NCBI RefSeq assembly: GCF_900114385.1
Contig: NZ_FOSW01000004.1
Coordinates: 248,001 to 312,000, forward strand
Length of the DNA: 64,000 nucleotides
DNA from: Geodermatophilus ruber
GTDB lineage: Bacteria > Actinomycetota > Actinomycetes > Mycobacteriales > Geodermatophilaceae
Direction: 5' to 3'
Made by a program: the position numbers and the translations under genes. Position 1 is the stretch's first letter. Each line of letters starts with the position of its first letter. This document shows positions 38,604 to 47,869 of this stretch, piece by piece. A model generated the notes under the pieces. It was not told the DNA's origin. It searched no databases and was given only the letters and a program-made list of their open reading frames with translations.

Positions 38604-40427
38604 TCAGCCCTCGGCGATCTCCGCGGCGGCCAGCCAGTCGGTCTCGACCTCGTCCTTCTCGGCGAGCACCGCGCGCAGGCGGGTGTCGAGCTCGGCGACC
38701 TTCGCGTAGTCGGTCGCGGCGGCGGCCATCTCGGCGTGCAGCTTCTCCTCGTCGGCGGTGAGCTTGGCCAGCCGGCGCTCCAGCCGGGCCGCCTCCTTGC
38801 GCGCGACCCGCACCTCCCCGGCCGACGGGCCGGCGGGGGCGGCGGGGGTGTCGCTCCGGGCGGCCGCCTCGACCGCCCGCCCGGCCGACGGGCTCGACGC
38901 CGCCTCCCCGACCGCGCGCCGCTCCAGATACTCCTCCACGCCGCCGGGCAGCGCGGCCAGCGTGCCGTCGCCCATGAGCGCGACCACCGAGTCGCACACC
39001 CGGTCGACGAAGTACCGGTCGTGGGTGACGACCAGCACCGTGCCGGCGAACCCGTCGAGCAGGTCCTCCAGCGCTGTGAGCGTGTCGATGTCGAGATCGT
39101 TGGTCGGCTCGTCGAGCAGCAGCACGTTCGGCTCGCTCATGAGCAGCCGCAGCAGCTGCAGCCGGCGGCGCTCACCACCGGAGAGGTCACCGACCGGCGT
39201 CCACTGCCGCGACGCCGGGAAGCCGAACCGCTCGGCCAGCGACGACGCCGAGATCTCCTGGTTGCCGATGCGGGCGACCCGGGCGATCTCCTGCACCGCC
39301 TCCAGCACCCGCAGCGAGCGCGGCAGCTCGGTGACGTGCTGCGACAGGTACGCCGGCGCCACGGTCTGACCGGTGATCACCCGCCCGCGCTCGGGCTCGG
39401 CCTCGCCGACGAGCAGCCGCAGCAGCGACGTCTTCCCGGCGCCGTTGACGCCGACGATGCCGATCCGGTCGCCCGGACCGACCCGCCAGGTGAGATCGCG
39501 GAACAGCGGCCGTGGGCCGTCGTCCGTGGGGACGGAGTAGTCGACGTCCTCGACGTCGTAGACGGTCTTGCCGAGGCGGCGGGCGGCGAAGCCCTGCAGG
39601 GCCATCGTGTCGCGCGGCGGCGGCTCGTTCTCGATCAGCGCCTGGGCCGCCTCGATCCGGAACCGCGGCTTGCTGGTGCGGGCCGGCGGGCCCCGGCGCA
39701 GCCAGGCCAGCTCCTTGCGGACCAGGTTGAGCCGGCGCTCCTCGGTGACCGCCGCGATGCGCGCGCGCTCGGCCCGGGCCAGCGTGTAGGCCGCGTAGCC
39801 GCCCTCGTAGGCGTGCACCTTCCCGTCGGCGACCTCCCACGTGGTCGAGCAGACCTCGTCGAGGAACCACCGGTCGTGGGTGACGACGACCAGCGCGCCG
39901 ACCCGGCTCTTCACGTACTCGGCCAGCCACGCGACGCCCTCGACGTCGAGGTGGTTGGTCGGCTCGTCGAGGACCAGCAGGTCCAGCGGGCGGATCAGCT
40001 GCGCGGCCAGGGCCACCCGGCGCCGCTCGCCACCGGACATGGTGTCCACCGGCGCATCGAGGCCCAGCCGGTCGAGCTCCAGGCCGGTCAGCACGCTGCG
40101 CACCGCGGGGTCGGCGGCCCACTCGTGCTCCGCGGCGAACACGCTGGTCGGCAGCACGACCTCGCGGACCGTCCGCCCCGGCGGCAGCGTGCCGGACTGG
40201 TCCAGCACGCCCATCGTGAGGTCGGAGCGGCGGGTGACCCGGCCGGAGTCGGGCTCCTCTCGGCCGGTGAGCACCTCGAGCAGCGTCGTCTTGCCGCCGC
40301 CGTTGCGGCCCACCACGCCGATCCGCTCGCCGGCGGCGACGCCGAGCGAGACGTCGTCGAGCAGCACGGTCGTGCCGTGCGCCTTCTGCACCCGCTCGAG
40401 GTTGACCAGGTTGACGGGTGCGCTCAT
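38604..40427 (-). CDS. ABC-F family ATPase (Uup-like)
   Basis: A 607-residue protein with two ABC ATPase domains in one chain and no membrane region, the ABC-F arrangement. Walker A motifs are GRNGGGKTT and GVNGAGKTS, signatures MSGGERRR and LSGGERRR, Walker B LLVLDEPTNHLD and LLLDEPTNDLD. A charged linker with YTLARAERARI joins the domains, and the C-terminus is a coiled coil (VRVARKEAARLERRLAKL), as in Uup. ABC-F proteins act on the ribosome or, for Uup, on branched DNA. It lies 25 bases downstream of the methyltransferase gene. Confidence 0.92.
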   Translation of the reverse strand: MSAPVNLVNLERVQKAHGTTVLLDDVSLGVAAGERIGVVGRNGGGKTTLLEVLTGREEPDSGRVTRRSDLTMGVLDQSGTLPPGRTVREVVLPTSVFAAEHEWAADPAVRSVLTGLELDRLGLDAPVDTMSGGERRRVALAAQLIRPLDLLVLDEPTNHLDVEGVAWLAEYVKSRVGALVVVTHDRWFLDEVCSTTWEVADGKVHAYEGGYAAYTLARAERARIAAVTEERRLNLVRKELAWLRRGPPARTSKPRFRIEAAQALIENEPPPRDTMALQGFAARRLGKTVYDVEDVDYSVPTDDGPRPLFRDLTWRVGPGDRIGIVGVNGAGKTSLLRLLVGEAEPERGRVITGQTVAPAYLSQHVTELPRSLRVLEAVQEIARVARIGNQEISASSLAERFGFPASRQWTPVGDLSGGERRRLQLLRLLMSEPNVLLLDEPTNDLDIDTLTALEDLLDGFAGTVLVVTHDRYFVDRVCDSVVALMGDGTLAALPGGVEEYLERRAVGEAASSPSAGRAVEAAARSDTPAAPAGPSAGEVRVARKEAARLERRLAKLTADEEKLHAEMAAAATDYAKVAELDTRLRAVLAEKDEVETDWLAAAEIAEG

Positions 40428-40452
40428 CGACCCCAGTATCCGCACGGCCGGT

Positions 40453-41229
40453 TCAGGCCGGGCGGGCGACCTCCACGGCGATGCCCAGCCAGGCCCGGAG
40501 CGCGCCGTCGGCCAGCAGCCGGCCCACCCGGCCGGACTGCTCCTGCGCCTCGCTCCAGCGCGGGTCGTCGCCGTGCCGGCGGACGATCTCGTCCTCCACC
40601 GCGCCGGCCCGCCGCGACCACTCGGGCGCGCTGTCCCCGAGGTCGGCGGTCGCCGTCTCCGCGAGCCGGAACCCAGCGGCCCCGAGCAGGTCGAGCAGCT
40701 CGGGCTCGGTCGGGAACTCGTTGCCCTCGGGCAGCGGCGGCGGCAGCGGCCGGTCGGCGACGAACACCAGCAGGCCCAGCCGGCCGCCGTCGCGCAGCAC
40801 CCGGTGCAGCTCGGCCAGGGCACCCGCCTTGTCCGAGGTGGTGCACAGCACGCCGAGGCACCACGCGGCATCGAAGGAGGCGGCGGCGAAGGGCAGGTGC
40901 TGGGCGGGCGCCACGACCGACGGCAGTCCGAACAGGCGGTGGGCGGCCCGCGCCCCCTCCGGCATCGGCTCGGCGCAGACCGCCCGCACCCCGCGCTCGG
41001 CGGCCAGCCAGCCGGCCGGACCGCCCACGCCGGCACCGTCGTCGAGCACCCGGGAGCGCGCGGTCAGCGCCATCCGGTCGGCGAGCCAGCGCAGCGCCGC
41101 CTCGCTGCCGCTGCCCCGGCAGCCGGCCGGGACGGCGTACTCGGGGCCGAGCGCCCGCACGGCCTCCTCGGTCCACCCCGCGACGGTGCCGAACTCCGAC
41201 TCCATCGCCTCGCTCTCGAGCTGGCTCAT
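40453..41229 (-). CDS. SAM-dependent methyltransferase (class I)
   Basis: A 258-residue Rossmann-type methyltransferase. Motif I is VLDDGAGVGGPAGWLA (about 62-77), followed by AVCAEPMPEGA, AQHLPFAAASFDAAWCLGVL and RVLRDGGRLGLLVF, as in the UbiE/COQ5-like group. Substrate is unknown. Its ATG overlaps the stop of the MetF-like gene, so the two are translationally coupled; a link to one-carbon supply is possible but unproven. Confidence 0.87.
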   Translation of the reverse strand: MSQLESEAMESEFGTVAGWTEEAVRALGPEYAVPAGCRGSGSEAALRWLADRMALTARSRVLDDGAGVGGPAGWLAAERGVRAVCAEPMPEGARAAHRLFGLPSVVAPAQHLPFAAASFDAAWCLGVLCTTSDKAGALAELHRVLRDGGRLGLLVFVADRPLPPPLPEGNEFPTEPELLDLLGAAGFRLAETATADLGDSAPEWSRRAGAVEDEIVRRHGDDPRWSEAQEQSGRVGRLLADGALRAWLGIAVEVARPA

Positions 41230-42245
41230 GCGAACTCCCGGATCCGCTCCGCGACGGCCGCCTTGATCCGCGCACCGTCGTCCTCCTGGCCACCGGAGGC
41301 CAGCCCCGACACGTTCACCCCGACCACCCCGGGGACCGCCAGCAGCGCCCGCGCCTCCTCCACGGCGACCGCGATGCCGGCCGCGCGGGGGTCCGGAGCG
41401 GCCAGCACCCGCTCGACGGCGTCGTCGTCCATCTGCAGGCCGGGGAAGCGCTGCAGCACCCGGGCCGAGCGCTCGTCGGTGTAGACGGCGACCGCCGCGA
41501 GGAACGGCAGGGTGACGCCGGCGGCCCGCGCGGCGGCGACGAACTCCGCCACCTGGGCCGGGCTGCGGACGTGGTTGAGCACGCACAGCTGCGCCCCGGC
41601 CTGCTGCTTGACCGCCACCCGCGCCGGCCGCAGGTGCACCGGCGGTGCCGCCGGGGCCTCGGGGACGGCGGCGGGCAGCCCGATCGCCGCCGCCAGCGCG
41701 GCCAGCCGGGGGCCGTCGAGATCGAACACCTGGGTGACGCCGGGCCGGACACCGGGCCCCCGGGCGTCACCGGTCACGCACAGCACGCCGTCGACGCCGA
41801 CCGCGGCCAGGCCGGCGAGCTCCTGCTCCAGGACCACCCGGTTGCGGTCGCGGCAGGCGAGCGTCGTCCAGGGCCGCCCCCCGGCGTCGCGCACCTCGGC
41901 GGCGAACACGGTCGGCGGGAAGTCCGGCCGGTTGGCGTGCTCGCCGGCCAGCAGCCCGTCGGACACCGGCGCCAGCACCTGCACGACGCGGCGCAGCGAG
42001 GCGGGGTCGTAGGGCGCCACGGTCAGATCGGTGAGCACGACCGCCCGGGGGCCGGCCACGTCGAGCAGGCTGCCCGGCGGTGGGACCACCGGTGCCGGCG
42101 GCGGGGCGGGCCAGCCCGGCAGCGGGGAACCGAGGAAGACGCAGCGGTGCTCGGCGACCTCGCAGCGCTCGTCGTCGCGGACGCCGCCGCACGGCCCGAA
42201 GACCATCCGCTTCGGGCACCCCAACCGTCCCCCGTCGTCACTCAC
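41226..42245 (-). CDS. Methylenetetrahydrofolate reductase-like protein with MetV-type Cys motif
   Basis: A 339-residue protein. The N-terminus carries Cys10, 19, 28 and 35 within GCPKRMVFGPCGG...CEV...CVF, the signature of the MTHFR C-terminal (MetV, PF12225) domain. It is followed by a shortened MetF-like TIM barrel with GDARGPGVRPGVTQVFDLDG and QLCVLNHVRSPAQVAEFV. Canonical MetF reduces methylene- to methyl-tetrahydrofolate with FAD. Here the Cys motif precedes the barrel, unlike separate MetF and MetV subunits. GGGGAG precedes the GTG start at 42245; an upstream ATG at 42308 lacks one. First gene of the operon with the methyltransferase and ABC-F. Confidence 0.82.
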   Translation of the reverse strand: MSDDGGRLGCPKRMVFGPCGGVRDDERCEVAEHRCVFLGSPLPGWPAPPPAPVVPPPGSLLDVAGPRAVVLTDLTVAPYDPASLRRVVQVLAPVSDGLLAGEHANRPDFPPTVFAAEVRDAGGRPWTTLACRDRNRVVLEQELAGLAAVGVDGVLCVTGDARGPGVRPGVTQVFDLDGPRLAALAAAIGLPAAVPEAPAAPPVHLRPARVAVKQQAGAQLCVLNHVRSPAQVAEFVAAARAAGVTLPFLAAVAVYTDERSARVLQRFPGLQMDDDAVERVLAAPDPRAAGIAVAVEEARALLAVPGVVGVNVSGLASGGQEDDGARIKAAVAERIREFA

Positions 42246-42338
42246 CGTTCTCCCCTGACCCCGGCCGCCGCCCGCCAAACCCCGGCCAAGCACGCAGGGG
42301 GGCGACAAGCGCGGCGGGGAGCGCTAGAGTCACCAATA

Positions 42339-42352
42339 GTTGAGCTCTCAAC
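42339..42352. promoter_or_regulatory. Candidate operator before the pirin genes
   Basis: GTTGAG and CTCAAC form a perfect dyad around CT, just three bases ahead of the AAGGAGG ribosome binding site (42355-42361) of the first pirin gene. Position and symmetry suggest a repressor site; the regulator is not in the window. Confidence 0.4.
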
Positions 42353-42366
42353 CGAAGGAGGCCGGC

Positions 42367-43374
42367 ATGCCCGCCGTGACCGTCGAGGACACCACCGCGC
42401 TCCCCCGAGTTCCCGTGCCCGCTCCGCGGACCGTCCGCCGCCGGGTCCGCTCGGTGACGACGGCGCCGTCGGGGTTCGAGGGCGAGGGCTTCCCGGTCCG
42501 CCGCGCCTTCGCCGGCGTCGACCTGCGCGACCTCGACCCGTTCATCCACATGGACCAGATGGGCGAGGTCGAGTACGCGCCCGGGGAGCCCAAGGGCACC
42601 TCGTGGCACCCGCACCGCGGCTTCGAGACCGTCACCTACATCATCGACGGCACCTTCGAGCACGCCGACTCCCACGGCGGGGGCGGCACGATCAGCAACG
42701 GCGACACCCAGTGGATGACCGCAGGTGGGGGTGTCCTGCACATCGAGCGCCCGCCGGAGCAGCTCGTCGTGAGCGGCGGGCTGTTCCACGGCCTGCAGCT
42801 GTGGGTGAACCTGCCGAAGGCGCAGAAGTGGGTCGAGCCGCGCTACCAGGACCTGCGGGCACACGAGTCGGTGCTGCTGGCCAGCCCGGACGCCGGCGCC
42901 CTCCTGCGGGTCATCGCCGGGGACGTGGCCGGGCACCGGGGGCCGGGCTCGACGTACACCCCGATGGCGATGGTGCACGCGACGATCGCGCCGGGGGCGT
43001 CCCTCGAGCTGCCGTGGCGGCCGGATTTCAACGCCCTCGTCTACGTGCTCTCCGGCGCGGGCTCGGTCGGCATCGACGGCGCGCCGGTGCGCACCGGCCA
43101 GCTGGCCCTCCTCGGCCCCGGCGACACCGTCACGGTCAACGGCGCCCGGCACCAGGAGTCCCGGACCCCGGCGCTGGACGTCGTCATCCTCGGCGGGGCA
43201 CCGATCCGCGAGCCGATCGCCATGTACGGGCCGTTCGTCATGAACACCCGCCAGGAGGTCATGGACGCGTTCACCGACTTCTCGGCCGGCCGGCTCGGCA
43301 CGGTCCCGGCGCAGCGCGTGCCGCACGGCACCGTCCGGGGTGAGACTGAGCAGTCGCCCGACAGAACCGCCTGA
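42367..43374 (+). CDS. Pirin family protein
   Basis: A 335-residue bicupin of the pirin family. The N-terminal cupin has the metal motif WHPHRGFETVTYII, with a second part GGGVLHIERPPEQ (His and Glu), matching the four ligands (three His, one Glu) of pirin. The C-terminal cupin is followed by RQEVMDAFTDFSAGRLG, typical of bacterial pirins. Some relatives have quercetinase activity; others are regulators. ATG at 42367 follows AAGGAGG by five bases. A second pirin follows 27 bases downstream. Confidence 0.92.
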   Translation: MPAVTVEDTTALPRVPVPAPRTVRRRVRSVTTAPSGFEGEGFPVRRAFAGVDLRDLDPFIHMDQMGEVEYAPGEPKGTSWHPHRGFETVTYIIDGTFEHADSHGGGGTISNGDTQWMTAGGGVLHIERPPEQLVVSGGLFHGLQLWVNLPKAQKWVEPRYQDLRAHESVLLASPDAGALLRVIAGDVAGHRGPGSTYTPMAMVHATIAPGASLELPWRPDFNALVYVLSGAGSVGIDGAPVRTGQLALLGPGDTVTVNGARHQESRTPALDVVILGGAPIREPIAMYGPFVMNTRQEVMDAFTDFSAGRLGTVPAQRVPHGTVRGETEQSPDRTA

Positions 43375-43401
43375 CCGCGGACGCCCACGGAGGCAGGCAC
43401 C

Positions 43402-44370
43402 ATGAGCAACCTCGACCGGCGGCCACCGGCCCGCGAGCTCGGCGGGCTGGCGTCGACCCCGGCCGGCCCCGTGCTGGACCTGCTGCGTGGCAAGGAGGTG
43501 CTGCTCGGCGAGAGCACCCGGGTGCGCCGCCTGCTGCCGACCCTGGGCCGGCGGCTGGTGGGGGCGTGGGCGTTCGTCGACCACTACGGGCCCGACGACA
43601 TCACCTCCTCCGCGGGCATGCAGGTGCCGCCGCACCCGCACACCGGCCTGCAGACGGTGTCCTGGCTGCTCGAGGGCGAGGTGCACCACCGGGACTCCCT
43701 CGGCAGCGACGCGCGCATCCGGCCCGGCGAGCTGGCGCTGATGACGGCCGGCCGCGGGATCGCGCACTCCGAGCAGTCCCCGGCGGAGCACCCCCGCTGG
43801 CTGCACGGCGCCCAGCTGTGGGTGGCCCTCCCCGGCGCGCACCGGGACGCGGCGCCCGACTTCGCCCACCACCGCAGGCTCCCCGGCTTCGCCTCCGACG
43901 GGCTGACCGCCACCGTCCTCATGGGCACCCTCGGCGGCGCCACCTCGCCGGGCACCGCCTACACACCGCTGGTGGGTGCCGACCTCGACCTCGCCGCCGG
44001 CGCCGACGTGGAGCTCCCGCTGGAGCCGGACTTCGAGTACGCGCTGCTGGCGTCGTCCGGCTCGGCCGGGGTGGAGGGCACGCCGCTGGAGCGCGGGGAG
44101 ATGCTCTACCTCGGCACCGGACGGCGGTCGGTGCGCCTGCGGGGCGCCGAGCCGAGCCGGCTGCTGCTGCTCGGCGGCGAGCCGTTCGAGGAGCGGATCG
44201 TCATGTGGTGGAACTTCGTCGGCCGCAGCGGCGAGGAGATCGCCGAGTACGCGGAGCGGTGGAATGCCGAGGACGCCCGGTTCGGCGCGGTGATCGGCTA
44301 CGACGGCGACCGGCTGCCGGCGCCGGCGCTGCCGCCGGTGCCGCTGAGAGCACGGGGGCGGGAGCGCTGA
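43402..44370 (+). CDS. Pirin family protein (second)
   Basis: A 322-residue pirin clearly different from its neighbour. Metal motifs are VPPHPHTGLQTVSWLLEGE and GRGIAHSEQSPA. The C-terminal cupin ends WWNFVGRSGEEIAEYAERWN, characteristic of the YhhW/DUF-like pirin subgroup. The pair is most likely one operon, since only 27 bases separate them. Function in this organism is unknown. Confidence 0.9.
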   Translation: MSNLDRRPPARELGGLASTPAGPVLDLLRGKEVLLGESTRVRRLLPTLGRRLVGAWAFVDHYGPDDITSSAGMQVPPHPHTGLQTVSWLLEGEVHHRDSLGSDARIRPGELALMTAGRGIAHSEQSPAEHPRWLHGAQLWVALPGAHRDAAPDFAHHRRLPGFASDGLTATVLMGTLGGATSPGTAYTPLVGADLDLAAGADVELPLEPDFEYALLASSGSAGVEGTPLERGEMLYLGTGRRSVRLRGAEPSRLLLLGGEPFEERIVMWWNFVGRSGEEIAEYAERWNAEDARFGAVIGYDGDRLPAPALPPVPLRARGRER

Positions 44371-44381
44371 GAAGCGCTCCC
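44360..44381 (+). terminator. Terminator overlapping the second pirin stop
   Basis: GGGAGCGCT (44360-44368) pairs with AGCGCTCCC (44373-44381) around GAGA. The TGA stop codon falls in the loop edge, so translation to the end would melt the stem. Confidence 0.6.
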
Positions 44382-44442
44382 CCCTGGATTCCCGCGCGCG
44401 CCCGGACATGCCGGGGAGGGCCCGAACCGCCAGCATGGCCGC

Positions 44443-44877
44443 ATGACGTCAGGTCCCGATCCCCGGATGCTGGCCTTCGTCGCGGAGCATCGCTGGGGCG
44501 TGCTGGCGACCATCAGGCGCGACGGCCGCCCGCACCTGTCCAACGTCGGCTACGCCTACGACCCGGGGCAGCAGGTGATCCGGGTGTCGGTCACCGACGA
44601 CCGGGTCAAGACCCGCAACCTGCGGGCCGATCCGCGGGTGACCCTGCACGTGACCTCGCAGGACTTCTGGACCTGGGTCGCCGTCGAGGGCACCGCGGAG
44701 CTGACACCGGTGGCCGCCGACCCGCACGACGGCACGGTCGAGGAGCTGATCGCCTACTACCGCGGCGTGAACGGCGAGCACCCGGACTGGGACGAGTACC
44801 GCGCGGCGATGGTCGCCGACCACCGGCTGGTCGTCCGCTTCCGCCCGGAACGCACCTACGGCCAGCTGCCGGGCTGA
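44443..44877 (+). CDS. PPOX class F420-dependent oxidoreductase
   Basis: A 144-residue split beta-barrel flavin/deazaflavin reductase (FDOR-B-like). GVLATIRRDGRPHLSNVGY at the N-terminus, RVSVTDDRVKTRNLRADPRV with basic residues for the cofactor phosphate, and RLVVRFRPERTYG at the end are typical. Such enzymes use F420H2, present in Actinobacteria, to reduce varied electrophilic substrates such as biliverdin or quinones. Monocistronic. Confidence 0.88.
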   Translation: MTSGPDPRMLAFVAEHRWGVLATIRRDGRPHLSNVGYAYDPGQQVIRVSVTDDRVKTRNLRADPRVTLHVTSQDFWTWVAVEGTAELTPVAADPHDGTVEELIAYYRGVNGEHPDWDEYRAAMVADHRLVVRFRPERTYGQLPG

Positions 44878-44934
44878 CCGGGCGCGGGCCCTGCGGGCCG
44901 GCGCGGCCCCCGGCACGCCGGCCCACAGCCCCGG

Positions 44935-45696
44935 TCAGCTCCCGGAGGGCACCTGCATGACCGAGAACGGCGCGCCCCACGGGTCCTCGACGACGGCGAA
45001 CCGGCCGTACTCGGTATCCGTGGGCGCCATGGTGACCGTGCCACCGCCGGCCTCGACCGTGGCGACCGCGTCGTCGGTGGAGGACACCGCGAAGCACACC
45101 GTCCAGCCCTTCGGCGAGCCGGGCTGGTGCCCGCCCAGCCCGCCCAGCGGGTCCCCGCCCTTGGCGAACGTGGTGTAGCCCTCGCCACCGGGCACCTCGT
45201 CGAAGGTGAACCCGAAGACCGCCGCGTAGAAGTCGCGGGCCGCCTGAGGGTCCTCGACGGCCGCCTCGTCCCAGACCAGCGCCCCCGGTTCGTTGTAGAT
45301 CCGCGCACCGGTGTGCCGGCCGGACTGCCAGAGCCCGAACGGGTTGCCCTGCGGGTCCACGGCGATCGCCATCGTGCCCATGGGCCCGACCTCCATCGGC
45401 TCGACCACCACGCTGCCGCCGGCCTCCCGGATGCGGGCGGCGGTGGCCTGCGCGTCGTCGGTGGCGAAGTACGTCGTCCACCCCGGCGAGTCGGCGGGGT
45501 TCATCAGCGGGCCGAGGCCGGCCGCGGCCTCCTCGTTCCTCGTCGCGGTGAGGTAGCCGCCGTACTCCGGGTCACCACCCTCGTACTCCCAGCCGAGCAG
45601 GCGGCCGTAGAAGCTCCTGGTGGCGTCGAGGTCCGAGGCGCCGTAGTCGATCCAGCACGGGGTGCCGTCCGGCCACGGGGTGTTCCGAGTGGGCAT
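44935..45696 (-). CDS. VOC family protein with two glyoxalase-like domains
   Basis: A 253-residue protein made of two VOC repeats: PCWIDYGASDLDATRSFYGRLLGWEY and GALVWDEAAVEDPQAARDFYAAVFGFTF patterns (given in part) start the domains, each ending in a DPxGxPFGLWQ or DPWGAPFSVMQ segment. This type is abundant in Streptomyces and relatives as hydroxylase-like or 27-kDa-antigen-like proteins. Ligands for metal are not fully conserved. Function is unknown. Confidence 0.85.
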   Translation of the reverse strand: MPTRNTPWPDGTPCWIDYGASDLDATRSFYGRLLGWEYEGGDPEYGGYLTATRNEEAAAGLGPLMNPADSPGWTTYFATDDAQATAARIREAGGSVVVEPMEVGPMGTMAIAVDPQGNPFGLWQSGRHTGARIYNEPGALVWDEAAVEDPQAARDFYAAVFGFTFDEVPGGEGYTTFAKGGDPLGGLGGHQPGSPKGWTVCFAVSSTDDAVATVEAGGGTVTMAPTDTEYGRFAVVEDPWGAPFSVMQVPSGS

Positions 45697-45811
45697 CGCT
45701 CCTCCTCCGGTGGGGGAGGACACACTGGCACCCGGGGCCGACAGTTCCCACCCGTCGCGCCGCACCCGGGGCGCGGCGGCGGACCGGTCCGGCCCGCCCC
45801 GGCTCCCCGGA

Positions 45812-47869
45812 TCAGAAGTCGCCGCCGCCGAAGTCCCCGCCGAAGTCGCCACCTCCGAAGTCGCCACCCCCGAAGTCACCGGCGCTCCAGTCGCCGCCGC
45901 CGTCGTCGCCGCCGCCGAAGAGCAGGCCACCGAGCACCAGCCCGCCGAGACCGGCGCCGAGGGGACTGATGCCGCGCCGGCCGTACCCCGGCCCGCCGTA
46001 CCCGGGGCCGCCCTGCCCCCAGCCGCCGCCGTAGCCGCCGTACCCCCCGTAGCTGTTCTGCTGGGACCACCGCTCGACGTCGGACCCGGCGACGTGCAGC
46101 GCCTGCTGCGCCAGCCGGTCGGCGGTCTGGGCCTCGCGCAGGGCACCCGCCGGGTCCCGCTCCGCGTGCGCCTCGGCGGCGGCCAGGTGCCGCTGGGCCT
46201 CGGCCAGCCGGGTCCGGGCGGTGGCACCGACCGCGCCGCGGCGGGTGCCGATGAAGTCCTCGGCGGCCGCCACCGCCGACCGGGCCGTGAGCAGGGCCTG
46301 CTCGAGAGCCTCCGCGGCGCGGCGGGCCCGGGTCTGCTCGTCGCGGACGTTGCGCAGCGCCTGCTCCAGCGCCAGATCTGCCTCCTCGAGGCGGCGCAGG
46401 GCCGCGAGCGGGTCCCCGCCGCTGCCGTCGGCCGGCCGCAGCGCGTCGGCCGACGCGCTCAGCGCCGCCTCGGCCCGGGCGATCTGCGGGCGCAGGGTCC
46501 CCTGGCGGTCCGCGGAGAGGAGGGCGCGGGCCTCGGCGAGGTCGCCCTCCACGTCGGCCCGGACACCGGGCACCCGCTGCTCCGCCTCGGCGAGGTCGCG
46601 GGCGAGCCGGTCGATCGCGTCGAGGAGCGTGCCGCTCTGCGCGACGGCGCTCTCGGCGCCGCGCAGCCGGCCGACCGCGCGGCCGCTGCGGTCGGCCGCC
46701 TGGTCCTCCCGAGCCAGCGCCACCGCCTGCTCGGCGGCGTCCAGCCGCACCCCGGCCTCCCCCACGTTCTCCAGCACGGGCGCCACGGCCGAGGACGCGT
46801 ACCGGCGCTGCAGGTCCGCGACCCGCTCCTGCTCGCGCGGCAGCCGCTGCTGCAGCTGCCCGACCCGCGCGCCCAGCTCCTCCACCGCCTGCGGGACGGT
46901 CCGCTCCTGCTCCCGCAGCCGATCCAGCGCGCCGGCCTGTTCCTGCAGGCGCCGGCCGGCCGCGTCGGTCAGCGCGAGCAGCTCGGTGAGCATCCGGCGC
47001 TGCGTGGGCTCGTCCTCGGGGATCTCGTCGTCGAGCTCCTGCCGGAGGGTGAACGCCCGCGCCAGCTCGGAGCGGGTCCGGTCCATCCCCTCCACCAGGC
47101 CGGGCACCGCCTCGTCCCCGTAGTGCGCGCGGGCGTAGTCGAGGCCCACCTGCCCGGTCCGGACCCGCTCGTCGAGGTCGAGCAGGGCGGCGCTCGCCCG
47201 GTAGTTGAGCTGCTCGGTCGGCGTCCCGGCGTGCGGGTCCGGCGCCTCCAGCCGCCGCACCGGCGGGGGCAGCTCCGCCCGGCGGCGCCGGCGGGAGCGC
47301 AGCGTCAGGTAGGCGCCGCCGGCGAGGAGGAACATCCCCACCACGACCAGCGCAGTGACCGCGCCCGATCCGCCCCCGGACGTGCTCGGGGCCGCCGTCC
47401 CCGCCGCGCCGGCGGCGGTCTCGGTCGAGCCGAGGCCCTCGGCCAGGCTGATCACCGCGCCCGCCCAGTCGCCCTGGGACAGCCGCGGCTCGACGTCGCC
47501 GGCCAGCACCGCCTGCAGCTGGCCGGGGTCGATCCGCTCGCCGTAGTGGACGCCGTAGCGCCGGTCCTCCACCGCGACCGCGAACAGCACGTCGTCGGCA
47601 CCGAGCCCGGACTGCTCCGCGGTGGCGTTGGCCCACTGCGCCCGGTCCATGCCGTCGAAGGTGGCGACGAAGACGGCGTAGAGGCCGATGCCGGTCTGCG
47701 CGCGCAGCTCCTCCACCGCCTGCTGCACCTCCTCCTCGCGGCCGGCCAGCGCGCCCACCCGGTCGGTGACCTGGCCGGTGACGCCCGACGGCGGCTCGGC
47801 CAGGGCGGGGGTGCCGCCGGCGAGGAGGAACACGACCAGCAGGCCCAGGGCGATCGTCAGCCGACGCAC
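45812..47869 (-). CDS. TPM domain-containing membrane protein, acidic tail
   Basis: A 685-residue protein. Signal peptide (1-25, ending ALA), TPM domain (about 30-150, with DDVLFAVAVEDRRYG), a membrane helix near 178-197 with basic anchor SRRRRR, then about 380 residues of Ala/Glu/Arg-rich coiled coil. The last 45 residues are Gly-rich with eight Asp and no Lys or Arg (repeated GGGDF). TPM domains are linked to photosystem II repair in plants and to membrane-bound phosphatase-like roles in bacteria; function here is unknown. Tandem paralogue of the gene upstream. Confidence 0.88.
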   Translation of the reverse strand: MRRLTIALGLLVVFLLAGGTPALAEPPSGVTGQVTDRVGALAGREEEVQQAVEELRAQTGIGLYAVFVATFDGMDRAQWANATAEQSGLGADDVLFAVAVEDRRYGVHYGERIDPGQLQAVLAGDVEPRLSQGDWAGAVISLAEGLGSTETAAGAAGTAAPSTSGGGSGAVTALVVVGMFLLAGGAYLTLRSRRRRRAELPPPVRRLEAPDPHAGTPTEQLNYRASAALLDLDERVRTGQVGLDYARAHYGDEAVPGLVEGMDRTRSELARAFTLRQELDDEIPEDEPTQRRMLTELLALTDAAGRRLQEQAGALDRLREQERTVPQAVEELGARVGQLQQRLPREQERVADLQRRYASSAVAPVLENVGEAGVRLDAAEQAVALAREDQAADRSGRAVGRLRGAESAVAQSGTLLDAIDRLARDLAEAEQRVPGVRADVEGDLAEARALLSADRQGTLRPQIARAEAALSASADALRPADGSGGDPLAALRRLEEADLALEQALRNVRDEQTRARRAAEALEQALLTARSAVAAAEDFIGTRRGAVGATARTRLAEAQRHLAAAEAHAERDPAGALREAQTADRLAQQALHVAGSDVERWSQQNSYGGYGGYGGGWGQGGPGYGGPGYGRRGISPLGAGLGGLVLGGLLFGGGDDGGGDWSAGDFGGGDFGGGDFGGDFGGGDF

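Noticed and set aside
42238-44436. Very long open frame antisense to both pirin genes
   Set aside because: Its frame mirrors the third-position GC of the real genes; the product is low-complexity Arg/Gly/Asp with no domain, and the pirins on the other strand have clear motifs.
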